Source: Marinosulfonomonas sp. (lineage in GTDB: Bacteria; Pseudomonadota; Alphaproteobacteria; Rhodobacterales; Rhodobacteraceae). From it: 40,207 nt of DNA. The DNA lies in assembly GCA_019090885.1 (NCBI GenBank), contig JAHRVC010000230.1, forward strand, positions 1 through 40,207, read 5' to 3'. The position numbers were made by a program, and so were the translations under genes. Numbering within the stretch: the first letter of the stretch is position 1; each line of letters begins with the position of its first letter. Positions 10,227-20,685 of this stretch are shown piece by piece. The notes beneath the pieces were generated by a model, which saw nothing but the letters and a program-made list of their open reading frames with translations, made no database searches and was not told the origin of the DNA.

Positions 10227-10874
10227 TCAGATGGTTGCCAGCAGTCGGCCAGCCTCATCGCTGGGGCTTGCCAGCGGGCTGCGATCTTCGCCAGGATAAA
10301 ACCGCGCGCGCAGGGCCGTCGCCATCGGGGCGGGCGACAGGATGTGCACTTTGGGTCCGGTGTTGGCCGTTTCGGCCTGCCAGCTTTTGGCAATCGCGAT
10401 CTGTGCGGCTTTGCTCGCGCCATAAGCGGCAAAGAACTTCTGGCCTGCGCGCGGGTCGTCAAGGAACACCGCCTGCCCATTGCTGGCATTTCGCAACAAC
10501 GGCTCGACCATTGGGATAAGCTGCGCGGTTGCGCTTGCGTTGATGGTGGCAGATTTTTCCCAGTCTTTGGCATCCAGATGCGCGGCTGGTGCCAGCGGGG
10601 CGGAATGGATCGCTGCATGCACCCAGATATCCACATGCCCCCAGCGATCAAAGATCGAGCGGCACAGATGCGCCATCGCGTCGGTCTGCGTAATATCCAT
10701 CGGTGCCAGTGTCGCCTGTCCGCCCGCTTTTTGAATGCGATCGTCCAGCTCCTCCAGCCCGCCGGTGGTGCGGGCCACGGCGATAACATGGTGGTCGGCA
10801 GCAAGTGCTTGGGCAAATGCGGCACCAATGCCACGCGAGGCACCTGTAACAAGGGCAATTTTTTGGTCTGACAT
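10227..10874 (-). CDS. SDR family NAD(P)-dependent oxidoreductase
   Basis: ALVTGASRGIGAAFAQALAADHHVIAVART...YGASKAAQIAIAKSW. Confidence 0.87.
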   Translation of the reverse strand: MSDQKIALVTGASRGIGAAFAQALAADHHVIAVARTTGGLEELDDRIQKAGGQATLAPMDITQTDAMAHLCRSIFDRWGHVDIWVHAAIHSAPLAPAAHLDAKDWEKSATINASATAQLIPMVEPLLRNASNGQAVFLDDPRAGQKFFAAYGASKAAQIAIAKSWQAETANTGPKVHILSPAPMATALRARFYPGEDRSPLASPSDEAGRLLATI

Positions 10875-10914
10875 AAGGGCAGGGTGTGGGGGGGATTGCA
10901 GGCCGGGTCAAGGG

Positions 10915-10946
10915 GGCTGTCCGGGCCAAAACCGACCCGGACAGCC
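10915..10946. terminator. Strong hairpin, likely intergenic terminator downstream of the AHSA1 gene
   Basis: GGCTGTCCGGG-CCAAAACCGA-CCCGGACAGCC: perfect 11-bp stem a few nt after the AHSA1 stop; T-rich ATTATTTT lies on the + side. Confidence 0.6.
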
Positions 10947-10953
10947 ATTATTT

Positions 10954-11451
10954 TCAGGCCAACAATTCTGCCAGCAGACCTTCCATAACTTCAAATCCGC
11001 TGCCCCAACCTTTGTCCATGCCGCCCATGGCGGAGGCAAAGCAGGCAAGCTCGGCATCACTTGCATCAACCGGCGTCTGGCTTAAGCGCAGATTTGTTTT
11101 GTCGCCCGCATCCTGAAACGCAACAGTTGTCAGCAACAGCGGCGGCCAGTCTGGCATCATCGGGTTGGCGATGTTGTTCCAGTCCTTGTCGGTTGCGGAA
11201 TAGTGATCCCAAACCATCAAATTCGGTTCGGATATTTCTTTGAAAACGACCTTTTGGAAATGCGAATTATCACCCCACTTCATTTCGTTTAGCCACATTC
11301 CACCGGGCTTCAGATCAAATTCGTGAATGATCGTTTCCACGCCCGGACCATACCATTTGTTCAACAGCTCAGGCTCGCTCCATGCGCGCCAGACCAGCGC
11401 GCGCGGGGCATCAAATTCCCGTTCAATGACGTATTCAGGCAGTTCACTCAT
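10954..11451 (-). CDS. SRPBCC/AHSA1 domain protein
   Basis: YVIEREFDAPRALVWRAWSEPELLNKWYGPGVETIIHEFDLKPGGMWLNEM. Confidence 0.87.
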   Translation of the reverse strand: MSELPEYVIEREFDAPRALVWRAWSEPELLNKWYGPGVETIIHEFDLKPGGMWLNEMKWGDNSHFQKVVFKEISEPNLMVWDHYSATDKDWNNIANPMMPDWPPLLLTTVAFQDAGDKTNLRLSQTPVDASDAELACFASAMGGMDKGWGSGFEVMEGLLAELLA

Positions 11452-11815
11452 TATTAATTTCCTTTTTCTGGGCTTTCTTCATGCTGGTAAGCACGTCTTC
11501 TAATTGGTCAAAACTTCCGCCCCAAAAGCGTTTGAATTCCGACAGCCAATCAACCGCCAGCGCCATTTTGTCGGCCTTCAGGCGGGCAGGGCGGCGTTGC
11601 TCATCAATGCCCCGCTCGATCAATCCGGCCTTTTCCAGCACTTTCAGATGCCGCGAAACGGCGGGCTGGGACATCTCAAACGGGGCGGCAATTTCACCGA
11701 CGCTGGCCTGACCGTCGCTAAGGCGCGTCAAAATTGCGCGGCGCGTTGGGTCGGCCAGTGCCGCAAAAACGGCGTCTAGGTTTGTTTGTGAAGGTGTATA
11801 ACTTGTTAGTTCCAT
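11444..11815 (-). CDS. ArsR-family HTH transcriptional regulator
   Basis: DAVFAALADPTRRAILTRLSDGQASVGEIAAPFEMSQPAVSRHLKVLEKAGLIERG; overlaps the AHSA1 gene by 8 nt. Confidence 0.9.
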   Translation of the reverse strand: MELTSYTPSQTNLDAVFAALADPTRRAILTRLSDGQASVGEIAAPFEMSQPAVSRHLKVLEKAGLIERGIDEQRRPARLKADKMALAVDWLSEFKRFWGGSFDQLEDVLTSMKKAQKKEINNE

Positions 11816-11883
11816 AACGTAATGGTTATATTATGAACAGCCTCTGTCAAGGTTCTTCTTCCGGCCAATAAATTTTCCGACGG

Positions 11884-12297
11884 CTAGCGGGCCTTGGAAA
11901 CGTGATAGGTCTGTGCAAGCCGCACGCAAAATTCCAGCGCATCATCGTCAAGTGGTTCGTTCAGCGGAGCAAGCAGGGCGCGGTTGCCCTGATACATAAA
12001 GGCATCCGGGTAATTCAGCCGCATCGTTTCCACCATCGTCGTCTGACAGTTCAGGAATATCGCGACATGATCGGGGTTTTTGGCCTTCCAAGCCAGCCGT
12101 ATGGTCGAGCCGCTTTTGCTGGCGGTCGTCAAATACGCCGGCTCACCCCATTTCAAGGTTTCGGTAATCGGCCCAACTGCCGGGTCCGACGCAGCAACGC
12201 TGAATACCATGGTCCTGATCTGATCGAATTTGTCCAATGCCGGTTTCGGGTAACCAACGATTGCCCCAGCAACGTCCGTTGGGATGTTCGGCGCCAT
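11884..12297 (-). CDS. DUF1801-like domain protein
   Basis: VAGAIVGYPKPALDKFDQIRTMVFSVAA...ETLKWGEPAYLT. Confidence 0.7.
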   Translation of the reverse strand: MAPNIPTDVAGAIVGYPKPALDKFDQIRTMVFSVAASDPAVGPITETLKWGEPAYLTTASKSGSTIRLAWKAKNPDHVAIFLNCQTTMVETMRLNYPDAFMYQGNRALLAPLNEPLDDDALEFCVRLAQTYHVSKAR

Positions 12298-13769
12298 TAC
12301 TCGGCAGCCGTTTTAATCTCAAACCCGCCCTCGACCATATCTGCCGGAACCACCGGATATTCGCCCGAGAAACACGCATCACAATATTGCGGCGATTTCG
12401 CATCGCGCCCGTTTGCTTCACCCACGGCGCGATATAGCCCGTCAAGCGAGATGAATTTCAGGCTGTCCACGCCGATATGGTCGCGCATTTCTTCTTCGGA
12501 CATATGGCTTGCCAACAGTTTGTCACGCTCGGGCGTATCCACCCCGTAAAAACACGGCCAAGCCGTTGGCGGTGAGGCAATTCGAAAATGAACCTCGGCA
12601 GCGCCCGCATCCAATATCATCTGTTTGATCTTCATGCTGGTAGTGCCGCGCACCACGCTGTCATCGACCAGAATAACCCGTTTGCCCCGGATCAGCGCCC
12701 GGTTGACGTTCAGCTTTAGCAGCACGCCCATATTGCGGATTTGTTCGGACGGCTCGATAAACGTGCGGCCCATATATTGGTTGCGGATAATCCCCATCGC
12801 GTAAGGAATGCCGCTTTCCTGACTGAACCCGATCGCTGCCGGGGTGCCGCTGTCGGGCACCGGGCAGACCAGGTCGGCCTCAACCGGGGCCTCGCGCGCC
12901 AGTTCAACACCAATGGCCCGGCGCGTTGTGTAAACCGACTGACCACCCTGAATGCTGTCGGGGCGCGAGAAATAGACATGCTCAAAAATGCAGAACCGAG
13001 ATTTCGCTTTTTCAAACGGATGAAAGCTCTGCAGGCCGCGTTCCTTGGAAATCACGACCATTTCGCCCGGCTCAACCTCGCGAATGAAATCGGCGCCGAT
13101 TATGTCCAGCGCACAAGTTTCCGAGCTTAGAACCCAGCCATCTTCGCCCACTTTTCCCAGCACCAGCGGGCGCACACCCAGTGGGTCGCGCACACCGATC
13201 AGTTTGGTGCGCGTCATTGCGACGATGGAAAAGGCACCCTCGACCCGGCGCAGCGCGTCTTTCATCCGTTCGGGAATATTGCGTTGCAGCGAACGCGCCA
13301 TCAGGTGGATGATACATTCACTGTCCGACGAGCTTTGAAAGATTGAGCCACGCTCGATCAGCTCGCGCCGCAGCGCAACGGCATTGGTGATGTTGCCGTT
13401 ATGGGCAATCGCCGCGCCACCCATGGAAAATTCGCCAAAGAACGGCTGCACATCGCGGATCTGCGTGTTGCCCTTTGATCCGGCGGTGGAATAGCGCACA
13501 TGGCCAATGCCGATCGGGCCGGGCAGGGTTTCCATCGTGCTGGCTTTGGTGAAATTGTCGCGCACATAGCCAAACCGGCGGGCCGAATTGAACCCGGCCT
13601 CTGGGTCATGTGTAACGATGCCGCCAGCCTCTTGGCCGCGATGTTGCAGCGCGTGCAATCCAAGTGCGACAAAGCTGGACGCATCGGCAACGCCGACAAC
13701 GCCGAACACGCCGCATTCTTCTTTTAGTTTATCGTCGTCGAACGGGTCAGCAGGGGGCATCTCTCGCAT
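12297..13769 (-). CDS. purF: Amidophosphoribosyltransferase
   Basis: EECGVFGVVGVADASSFVALGLHALQHRGQEAGGI...VILVDDSVVRGTTSMKIKQM. Confidence 0.97.
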   Translation of the reverse strand: MREMPPADPFDDDKLKEECGVFGVVGVADASSFVALGLHALQHRGQEAGGIVTHDPEAGFNSARRFGYVRDNFTKASTMETLPGPIGIGHVRYSTAGSKGNTQIRDVQPFFGEFSMGGAAIAHNGNITNAVALRRELIERGSIFQSSSDSECIIHLMARSLQRNIPERMKDALRRVEGAFSIVAMTRTKLIGVRDPLGVRPLVLGKVGEDGWVLSSETCALDIIGADFIREVEPGEMVVISKERGLQSFHPFEKAKSRFCIFEHVYFSRPDSIQGGQSVYTTRRAIGVELAREAPVEADLVCPVPDSGTPAAIGFSQESGIPYAMGIIRNQYMGRTFIEPSEQIRNMGVLLKLNVNRALIRGKRVILVDDSVVRGTTSMKIKQMILDAGAAEVHFRIASPPTAWPCFYGVDTPERDKLLASHMSEEEMRDHIGVDSLKFISLDGLYRAVGEANGRDAKSPQYCDACFSGEYPVVPADMVEGGFEIKTAAE

Positions 13770-13965
13770 TTCAGCGGGGCTCCGTTTTGATCATGTGGCA
13801 GCTGCCCTTCGTGTAGACTGTTCCGTGGCAAGTGTCACGAAAGGATCACGAAAACTGATGGCATATTTCGTTGGCCATCTAGCGCCGGGTTTTGCGCCAT
13901 TTGCACCAACCCAGCTTATGCCGGGTCAGTGCAATTTTATCTATCAGTCCTTGTTCGGCCGAAAT

Positions 13966-14535
13966 TTATTCGGCAGGCGCGCCACAGCTTCCGACAAGTT
14001 CTTCGTAGCGTTCCAAAATCCAGCCCGGAGCGTTTTCAGGGATCGAATCATTCAGGTTGTCCTGAACCGAAGCGAAAATCTTGATCGTCCGGCTGTCGTC
14101 AATCATCGGAATGCTCTGATCCAGCACGACGCGATCATAAATGACCAGCGCAATTGCAACCAGAACCAGCCCGCGCAGCACGCCGAACAAAAAGCCAAGG
14201 CCCTGATCCAAACCGCCGATGGCAGACCGTTTTACGGCTGACGAAAACAAAGGTGTGAAAATCGACACGACGATCAAGGCCACGGCAAAGACTGCCGCGA
14301 AGGCTGCAATCACCGAAAGTTCGCAACTGTCGGTCAAAAAGTCCTTCAAAATAGGTATTTCACGGATCAAAGGTTCGACGCGTGGCGCGAACATGTATGC
14401 CGCAACCGCTGCAACGACCCATCCGGCAATTGCCAACGCCTCGCGCACAAAGCCCCGCGAATAGGACAGAATTGCCGATACAATGACAATCAGCGCAACG
14501 CCGCCGTCAAGGATTGTGAAACCTTCCATGCTCAC
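13966..14535 (-). CDS. CvpA family membrane protein
   Basis: TILDGGVALIVIVSAILSYSRGFVREALAIAGWVVAAVAAYMFAP; adjacent to purF and radA. Confidence 0.87.
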   Translation of the reverse strand: MSMEGFTILDGGVALIVIVSAILSYSRGFVREALAIAGWVVAAVAAYMFAPRVEPLIREIPILKDFLTDSCELSVIAAFAAVFAVALIVVSIFTPLFSSAVKRSAIGGLDQGLGFLFGVLRGLVLVAIALVIYDRVVLDQSIPMIDDSRTIKIFASVQDNLNDSIPENAPGWILERYEELVGSCGAPAE

Positions 14536-14550
14536 CTCTCTTCGCGCGTG

Positions 14551-15915
14551 TTAGCCCGCGCCAAATATCTCGCCTACAAAACTTATAAGGTTCGACATTT
14601 GCCGAACCTGCTGCCCGTCGTCGGACCCGATTTTACTTCTCGTCGGAACAATAGCCTGAGAAAAGCCCAGCTTTCGGGCCTCTTTAAGGCGATTTTCTGT
14701 CTGTCCGACGGGTCGCAAGGCCCCTGATAGGCTAATTTCGCCGAAAACCACAGTGTCGGCGGGCAGGGCCACGTCTTCTCTGGCCGAAAGTAGCGCCGCC
14801 GCAACAGCCAGATCAGCCGCCGGTTCGCTGACTTTCAGCCCACCTGCGACATTCAGATAGACATCAAGCCCGGTGAACGGGATGCCGCAGCGCGATTCCA
14901 GCACCGCCAATATCATCGCCAGCCTGCTGCCATCCCAGCCGACAACGCTGCGTCGGGGTTGGCTTTGGGGTGTTGGCGAGATCAGCGCTTGAAATTCCAC
15001 CAGAACCGGGCGCGTGCCCTCGATCCCCGCAAAAACTACGGATCCGGGGGCCGGTTCATCACGCTCGCTTAGGAACAGGGCGGACGGGTTGGGAACTTCG
15101 CCAAGGCCAGATCCGGTCATCTCAAACACGCCGATTTCATCGGCCGGGCCAAAGCGGTTTTTCACCGCGCGCAGAATACGAAACTGATGGCCGCGCTCGC
15201 CCTCAAAATAAAGCACCGTGTCGACCATATGTTCGATCACGCGCGGGCCGGCGATCTGGCCGTCCTTGGTGACATGGCCGACCAGCACGACAGCCATGTT
15301 GCGCCGTTTTGCAAATGACGTCAGCTCATGTGCAGCCGCGCGCACCTGCGACACCGATCCCGGCGCACTTGCAACATTGTCTGACCACATGGTCTGGATC
15401 GAATCGATGATCGCGATGTCGGGTTTCTCCGCCTCTAGCGTGGTCAGAATATCGCGCAGGTTGGTTTCTGTGGCCAGCTTTACCGGCGCGTCCGTCAATT
15501 CTAGGCGCACCGCACGCATGCGCACCTGTGCCGCCGCTTCCTCGCCCGAGACATAGATTGCTTTCAGTCCAGCGCGCGCAAAACTGGCCGCTGCCTGCAA
15601 TAGCAGCGTCGATTTCCCGATGCCCGGATCGCCGCCCACAAGGATTGCGGACGCTGGCACCAGCCCGCCACCCAGCACGCGGTCAAGTTCACCAATGCCG
15701 GATTTTGTGCGTGGCGGCGGGGCTTCTTTGGTCGACAGATCGCTTAGCTCAACCCGCGCGCCGCGCGCAGCTCCCAGCGATTTGGCCGCCGGGCCGGTTG
15801 AAATCGCCACATCCTGGGTGATCGAATTCCACGCGCCGCAATCGTCACAGCGCCCGGACCATTTGGAATGGGTCGCGGCGCATTCGTTGCAGGTGAAAGA
15901 TTGAGCTTTTGCCAT
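14551..15915 (-). CDS. radA: DNA repair protein RadA
   Basis: FTCNECAATHSKWSGRCDDCGAWNS zinc finger; GGDPGIGKSTLLLQ; KNRFG motif. Confidence 0.96.
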   Translation of the reverse strand: MAKAQSFTCNECAATHSKWSGRCDDCGAWNSITQDVAISTGPAAKSLGAARGARVELSDLSTKEAPPPRTKSGIGELDRVLGGGLVPASAILVGGDPGIGKSTLLLQAAASFARAGLKAIYVSGEEAAAQVRMRAVRLELTDAPVKLATETNLRDILTTLEAEKPDIAIIDSIQTMWSDNVASAPGSVSQVRAAAHELTSFAKRRNMAVVLVGHVTKDGQIAGPRVIEHMVDTVLYFEGERGHQFRILRAVKNRFGPADEIGVFEMTGSGLGEVPNPSALFLSERDEPAPGSVVFAGIEGTRPVLVEFQALISPTPQSQPRRSVVGWDGSRLAMILAVLESRCGIPFTGLDVYLNVAGGLKVSEPAADLAVAAALLSAREDVALPADTVVFGEISLSGALRPVGQTENRLKEARKLGFSQAIVPTRSKIGSDDGQQVRQMSNLISFVGEIFGAG

Positions 15916-15957
15916 GGAAGCGTTTTAGACCAACCGTTGCGGCGGTGCCAGAAGGTT

Positions 15958-16968
15958 TCAGGGCGCGAATTTTGCCCGCGTGCGATTGGCGAAAGCGACC
16001 AGTGTCAGCATCACCGGCACCTCGACGAGCACACCGACAACCGTGGCCAGTGCGGCACCTGAATTCAGCCCGAACAGACTGATCGCGACAGCGACGGCCA
16101 GTTCGAAAAAATTCGAAGTGCCGATCAGCGCGCAGGGGGCGGCAATGCGGTGCGGCACTTTCAGCGCGAAGGCCGCGGCGTAGGCGATGGCGAATATCCC
16201 ATAGCTTTGCACGATGATCGGCACAGCAATCAACGCGATCACGGCGGGGCGCGCGACGATGACCTGTCCCTGCAGGCCAAACAGGATCACGACTGTGGCG
16301 ATCAACCCTATGATCGAAAACGGTTTTATCCGGGCCTGAAACCCTGCGATCGCTGCGGGGCTTCCAAGCCATTTGCGCGTCACAAGCCCGGCAGCCAGCG
16401 GCAGGGCCACGAATAGGGCGACAGATAGAACAAGGGTTTCCCACGGAACAACGATGTCCGAAACACCCAGCAAGAACGCCACGATTGGCGCAAATGCCAC
16501 GACCATTATCATGTCGTTCACCGAGACTTGCAGCAAAGTGTAATTCTCATCTCCGCGCGTCAGTTGCGACCACACGAACACCATCGCGGTGCAGGGCGCC
16601 GCTCCCAGCAGGATCAGCCCGGCGATATACTGCGAAGCATCCTCGGGTTGGATCCACGAGGCAAATACATATTCAAAGAACAGCACCGCCAGCGCAGCCA
16701 TGGTGAAGGGTTTGATCAGCCAATTGACAACGACAGTTATCATCAGCCCACGCGGTTGGCGCGCCACATTCTTCAATGATCCCGGATCAACGCCAACCAT
16801 CATTGGATAAACCATCGCCCAGATCAGCACCGCAACGACCAGATTGACCTGAGCCCATTCCGCCGCTGCGATGGCATCTATCAGGCTGGGCACGGTATTG
16901 CCCAAAATAATGCCGCCGATCATTGCCAGCGCGATCCAGATCGAAAGATATTTTTCAAAGTTGCCCAT
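15958..16968 (-). CDS. ACR3-family arsenite efflux transporter
   Basis: [27 protein letters not shown]...[37 protein letters not shown]...[18 protein letters not shown]; start set at 16968 inside the longer ORF. Confidence 0.9.
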   Translation of the reverse strand: MGNFEKYLSIWIALAMIGGIILGNTVPSLIDAIAAAEWAQVNLVVAVLIWAMVYPMMVGVDPGSLKNVARQPRGLMITVVVNWLIKPFTMAALAVLFFEYVFASWIQPEDASQYIAGLILLGAAPCTAMVFVWSQLTRGDENYTLLQVSVNDMIMVVAFAPIVAFLLGVSDIVVPWETLVLSVALFVALPLAAGLVTRKWLGSPAAIAGFQARIKPFSIIGLIATVVILFGLQGQVIVARPAVIALIAVPIIVQSYGIFAIAYAAAFALKVPHRIAAPCALIGTSNFFELAVAVAISLFGLNSGAALATVVGVLVEVPVMLTLVAFANRTRAKFAP

Positions 16969-17073
16969 TGGTGGCCCCCGCATGTCCGACGTGGCGTTTC
17001 CGCCGCTTTTTGGGGCTGAATACACCAAATTTAGCGATGGGGACCAGTGGTGAATTGATCGGGTGATTGATGA

Positions 17074-17538
17074 TTATTTCAGGCTGGGTTTTCGCGCGGT
17101 ATAATGCGAGATCGCGATCGACACCAGTATACAACCGGTGAACAAATAAAGCCCCCAGCCAGTTTCAACCCGCCCCACGCCAATGCCCTTAATAAGCACG
17201 ATATATAGCGCGATCAGGAAAATGTCGGCCATCGCCAGTTTTCCCAGAATGTTGAGCACCGGCAGCACCTTTCGCCGCAACAGGCCAAAGTGGATCAGCG
17301 CCAGCCCGATTGTTTTCAAATAGGGCGCGAATAGCGCGAATACTGTCACCAAAAGGGCAAGAAACACATCCGTGTCCCACAGCGATTGCAACCCGGAAAT
17401 GACGGATATTTCAGACAGGCTGAACAACGGTAAAATACCGGCGCGCAACAGTGGTGCGAACCACGCGATTGGGAACAACACAAGCAGCGCAAGGTTCGCC
17501 AGTTTCTTCAATGTGTCCAGTCGTGCGCTATGGGCCAA
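17074..17538 (-). CDS. Paraquat-inducible protein A-like membrane protein
   Basis: Multi-TM; 'KIDLGKLAMADIFLIALYIVLIK'-type PqiA segment (here LNILGKLAMADIFLIALYIVLIKG); next to mlaFE. Confidence 0.7.
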   Translation of the reverse strand: MAHSARLDTLKKLANLALLVLFPIAWFAPLLRAGILPLFSLSEISVISGLQSLWDTDVFLALLVTVFALFAPYLKTIGLALIHFGLLRRKVLPVLNILGKLAMADIFLIALYIVLIKGIGVGRVETGWGLYLFTGCILVSIAISHYTARKPSLK

Positions 17539-17564
17539 GTTCAGTTCCTTTACGACCTTCGGGC

Positions 17565-17960
17565 CTAATGCAAAAATGCGCCGGGGCTAAGCATCATGTG
17601 TGGGGCCGCCGCCAGCGCCCACGAAATCAGCGCCAGTATCAGCACGATACCTTTGCCGTATTCCTTTTTCCAGCGCAGCCGGACAAACAGCATCAATGCG
17701 ACCAGTGAAATGACAACTGATTTGAAATACTCCGACAAATCCAAATCGATAAAGTCGCCATCAAGGGTGCGAAATATGCCCATAAAACGCAGGTCATATC
17801 GCATCTCCCACAGAATGGCCGGAGCTGCCGCGAGGGTTGCAATGATTATCAGCGCACCCAAAAGCTTTCGGTGCTTCAAGACAGATATTCCGGCAACAAG
17901 TGAAAGGATCAAGGCCAGCGGAATGCCCAGGATCGCGAAGACATAAAACAAAATTTCCAT
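17565..17960 (-). CDS. Hypothetical membrane protein
   Basis: 131-aa ORF with several hydrophobic segments between PqiA-like and mlaF genes on the same strand. Confidence 0.65.
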   Translation of the reverse strand: MEILFYVFAILGIPLALILSLVAGISVLKHRKLLGALIIIATLAAAPAILWEMRYDLRFMGIFRTLDGDFIDLDLSEYFKSVVISLVALMLFVRLRWKKEYGKGIVLILALISWALAAAPHMMLSPGAFLH

Positions 17961-18010
17961 AAAAGACCTGTCTAATACTATTGCAATTGTGAAGCGCGGG
18001 AATAGGTCGG

Positions 18011-18757
18011 CTAGCGCACTGCCTCTATCGGCCCATCCTCGCGCCCGTGAATGAACTGATCAAGGTAAGGGTCGCCACTGGCGTCCATATCCGCAACCGG
18101 GCCGCTCCATTGGATCACCCCATCGTGCAGCATCGCCACGCGATCAGCTATGGCACGAACAGACGTCATGTCATGGGTGATTGTCATCGCGGTGGCGCCC
18201 ATTTCGGTAACAATTTCGCGGATCAACTCATTGATAACGCCGGCCATTATCGGATCAAGGCCGGTTGTGGGTTCATCAAAAAAGATGATCTCGGGTTCGG
18301 CGGCGATGGCGCGGGCAAGGCCGACGCGCTTTTGCATGCCGCCAGACAGCTCGGCCGGGAACAGATCGGCCACATCCGGTGACAGGCCGACGCGGCGCAG
18401 CTTTTCAATAGCGATTTCGCGGGCCTCGGCCTTGGGGCGTTTCAGCGATCCGCGCAGCAGACGAAAGGCAACGTTTTGCCAGACCGACAGGCTGTCAAAC
18501 AGCGCACCACCTTGAAACAACATGCCAAACCGGGCAAGGAAGGCGTCGCGCTCAGCTGTGGCCACATCCGCGCCGTCCAGCAGGATCGTGCCGCTGTCTG
18601 GTTTAATAAGGCCAAGTATGCATTTGAGGCATATAGATTTTCCGGTGCCAGAGCCACCAATGATAACCATGCTTTCCCCGCTGGGAATAGTCAGGTTAAC
18701 CCCGGTTAATACCTTTTTGGCGCCGAACGCCTTGTGGATATCGATAAGCTCTATCAT
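18011..18757 (-). CDS. mlaF: MlaF-like ABC transporter ATP-binding protein
   Basis: IGGSGTGKS, ELSGGMQKRVGLARAIA, IIFFDEPTTGLDPIMAGVINELI: MlaF hallmark residues. Confidence 0.88.
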   Translation of the reverse strand: MIELIDIHKAFGAKKVLTGVNLTIPSGESMVIIGGSGTGKSICLKCILGLIKPDSGTILLDGADVATAERDAFLARFGMLFQGGALFDSLSVWQNVAFRLLRGSLKRPKAEAREIAIEKLRRVGLSPDVADLFPAELSGGMQKRVGLARAIAAEPEIIFFDEPTTGLDPIMAGVINELIREIVTEMGATAMTITHDMTSVRAIADRVAMLHDGVIQWSGPVADMDASGDPYLDQFIHGREDGPIEAVR

Positions 18758-19536
18758 GCGGCAAAGAACAATTCTGTCAGGATATAGTTTGAAGCAAGAA
18801 TCAGGACCGAGGCCGAGACAACCGCATTCGTTGTGGCACGTCCGACGCCCTGCGCCCCGCGCGCTGAATTCATCCCATGGTAACAGCCCATCATGGCAAC
18901 GATAAAGCCAAAGACCGCGGCCTTGAGCAGGCCGGAAACCACGTCCCAGGACTCTAAAAAGTCAATCGTATTATTAAGATACGTGGCGGCATTAAAGTCG
19001 AGCCTTGTGACGCCAACTGTAAATCCGCCCATAACCCCGATCACATCGCCAATCGCCACAAGGATCGGCATTGTCAGGGTTGCCGCAACGACGCGCGGAA
19101 CCGTCAAGTATTTCATCGGGTGGGTCGACAGTGTAACGAGCGCGTCCAGCTGTTCGGTGACTTTCATCGTGCCAACCTCGGCGGCAATGCTGGCCGCCAC
19201 CCGGCCCGCCACCATCAAGCCGCCCAGAACCGGGCCAAGTTCACGCACCATGCCAATCGCAACAATCAACGGCACCACGGATTCGGCGTTGAAACGCGCG
19301 CCACCGGCGTAAATTTGCAAGGCCAGCGCGCCGCCGGTGAAAAAGGCGGTTAAGCCAACGACCGGAAGGCTAAAGTAGCCAATATAAAGAACGGCTTGCA
19401 AGAATTCTTTAAAGTAGAATGGCGGCCTGAAAATATGCCCAACTGCTTGCCCGGAAAATAGTGCGACACGCCCAATAGCGCCAAGCAAACCCAGCACCGA
19501 TCGCCCGACGGCACCAAGGGGGCTAAGCAATATCAT
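18754..19536 (-). CDS. mlaE: MlaE-like ABC transporter permease
   Basis: [37 protein letters not shown]: MlaE motif; ATGA overlap with mlaF. Confidence 0.9.
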   Translation of the reverse strand: MILLSPLGAVGRSVLGLLGAIGRVALFSGQAVGHIFRPPFYFKEFLQAVLYIGYFSLPVVGLTAFFTGGALALQIYAGGARFNAESVVPLIVAIGMVRELGPVLGGLMVAGRVAASIAAEVGTMKVTEQLDALVTLSTHPMKYLTVPRVVAATLTMPILVAIGDVIGVMGGFTVGVTRLDFNAATYLNNTIDFLESWDVVSGLLKAAVFGFIVAMMGCYHGMNSARGAQGVGRATTNAVVSASVLILASNYILTELFFAA

Positions 19537-20579
19537 GAACGGCCACTGTAGCGGCGGTTATATCGGTTGCCCAAACTGGTTAATACTTCGTAACCAATGG
19601 TGCCTGCCAAACCGGCCAGCGCGTCGACTTTCTGGTGTTCGCAGATGATGTCGAGTGTTCTAGGGGTTTCCGAAATATCGGTAATGTCGACGGTCAGCGC
19701 GTCCATGGATACCCGCCCGACAACCGGGCATTTATCGGCGCCACAATAAACGTTCACATTCTCGCCCAAGACACGAAACAACCCGTCGGCGTAACCGGCC
19801 GAAACCGTGGCAAGCCGGGTCAGGCGCTCGGCGATCCACGTATTGCCATAACCAACGCTTTCCCCCGGTTCCAGATCGCGGATCTGGATCACCGGCAGTT
19901 CAAGACGCACCGTCGGTTCGGCCGCTTCAAACGGCAGCCCGCCATAAAGGCCAATACCGGGGCGGGTCAGATCAAAATGAAAGTCAGGCCCCAACAAAAT
20001 TCCGCCCGTCGCAGCCAGTGACCGGGGCACCTGTAGGCCATCGGTCAACTCGTGAAACCGGGTCAGTTGCTGTTGGTTCATCGGGTGGTCTGGTTCATCA
20101 GCGCAGGCCAGATGTGACATCACCAGTTGCGGGCCGGCCTGCATCACAATTTGCTGCACGGCCAGCCATTCGGTTGGCTCCATGCCTAGGCGATTCATGC
20201 CGGTATCCAACTGCACCCCAAACGGGTGATCGGGCAGGGCCTCTAGGTGGCGGGTCAGCTGATTGAGCGAATTCACCATTGGCGTTAGCGCCATATCGGC
20301 GATCATATCGGTGTCGCCGGACATATGGCCCGAAAACACGAAAATTTCGGGCGTTGGCCCCAATGCGTCGCGCAGGGCAACGCCTTCCTCAGTGAAAGCA
20401 ACAAAGAATTTTCGCACACCGGCGGTTGTCAGCGCGCGTGCCACGCGGGCGGCACCCAGACCATAGCCATCGGCCTTTACCACGGCGCCGGTTTGCACAG
20501 TGATATGGGATTTGGCATTCAGCGCGCGCCAGTTGTTGGCCACGGCGTCCAGATTAATTGTCAGCTTTCCGGTGCTCAT
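19533..20579 (-). CDS. alr: Alanine racemase
   Basis: [16 protein letters not shown]...[10 protein letters not shown]...[16 protein letters not shown]; start set at MSTGKLTIN. Confidence 0.93.
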   Translation of the reverse strand: MSTGKLTINLDAVANNWRALNAKSHITVQTGAVVKADGYGLGAARVARALTTAGVRKFFVAFTEEGVALRDALGPTPEIFVFSGHMSGDTDMIADMALTPMVNSLNQLTRHLEALPDHPFGVQLDTGMNRLGMEPTEWLAVQQIVMQAGPQLVMSHLACADEPDHPMNQQQLTRFHELTDGLQVPRSLAATGGILLGPDFHFDLTRPGIGLYGGLPFEAAEPTVRLELPVIQIRDLEPGESVGYGNTWIAERLTRLATVSAGYADGLFRVLGENVNVYCGADKCPVVGRVSMDALTVDITDISETPRTLDIICEHQKVDALAGLAGTIGYEVLTSLGNRYNRRYSGRS

Positions 20580-20685
20580 TGCGACGTTGTGCCGACGCGC
20601 GTGCGCAAGGGCAAGCAAGAAAACCGCGGGTGCGGAATTTGTTGAGCAAGTGTCGCGCGGGCGAAACGAAAGCGCGCGGTGGCGA

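Noticed and set aside
10109-10948. 279-aa minus-strand ORF in an alternative frame
   Set aside because: Overlaps the well-supported SDR ORF 10227-10874; Pro/Arg/Trp-rich composition is typical of out-of-frame high-GC sequence.
13588-14241. 217-aa + strand ORF spanning the purF-cvpA interval
   Set aside because: Overlaps two clear minus-strand genes; no domain recognised.
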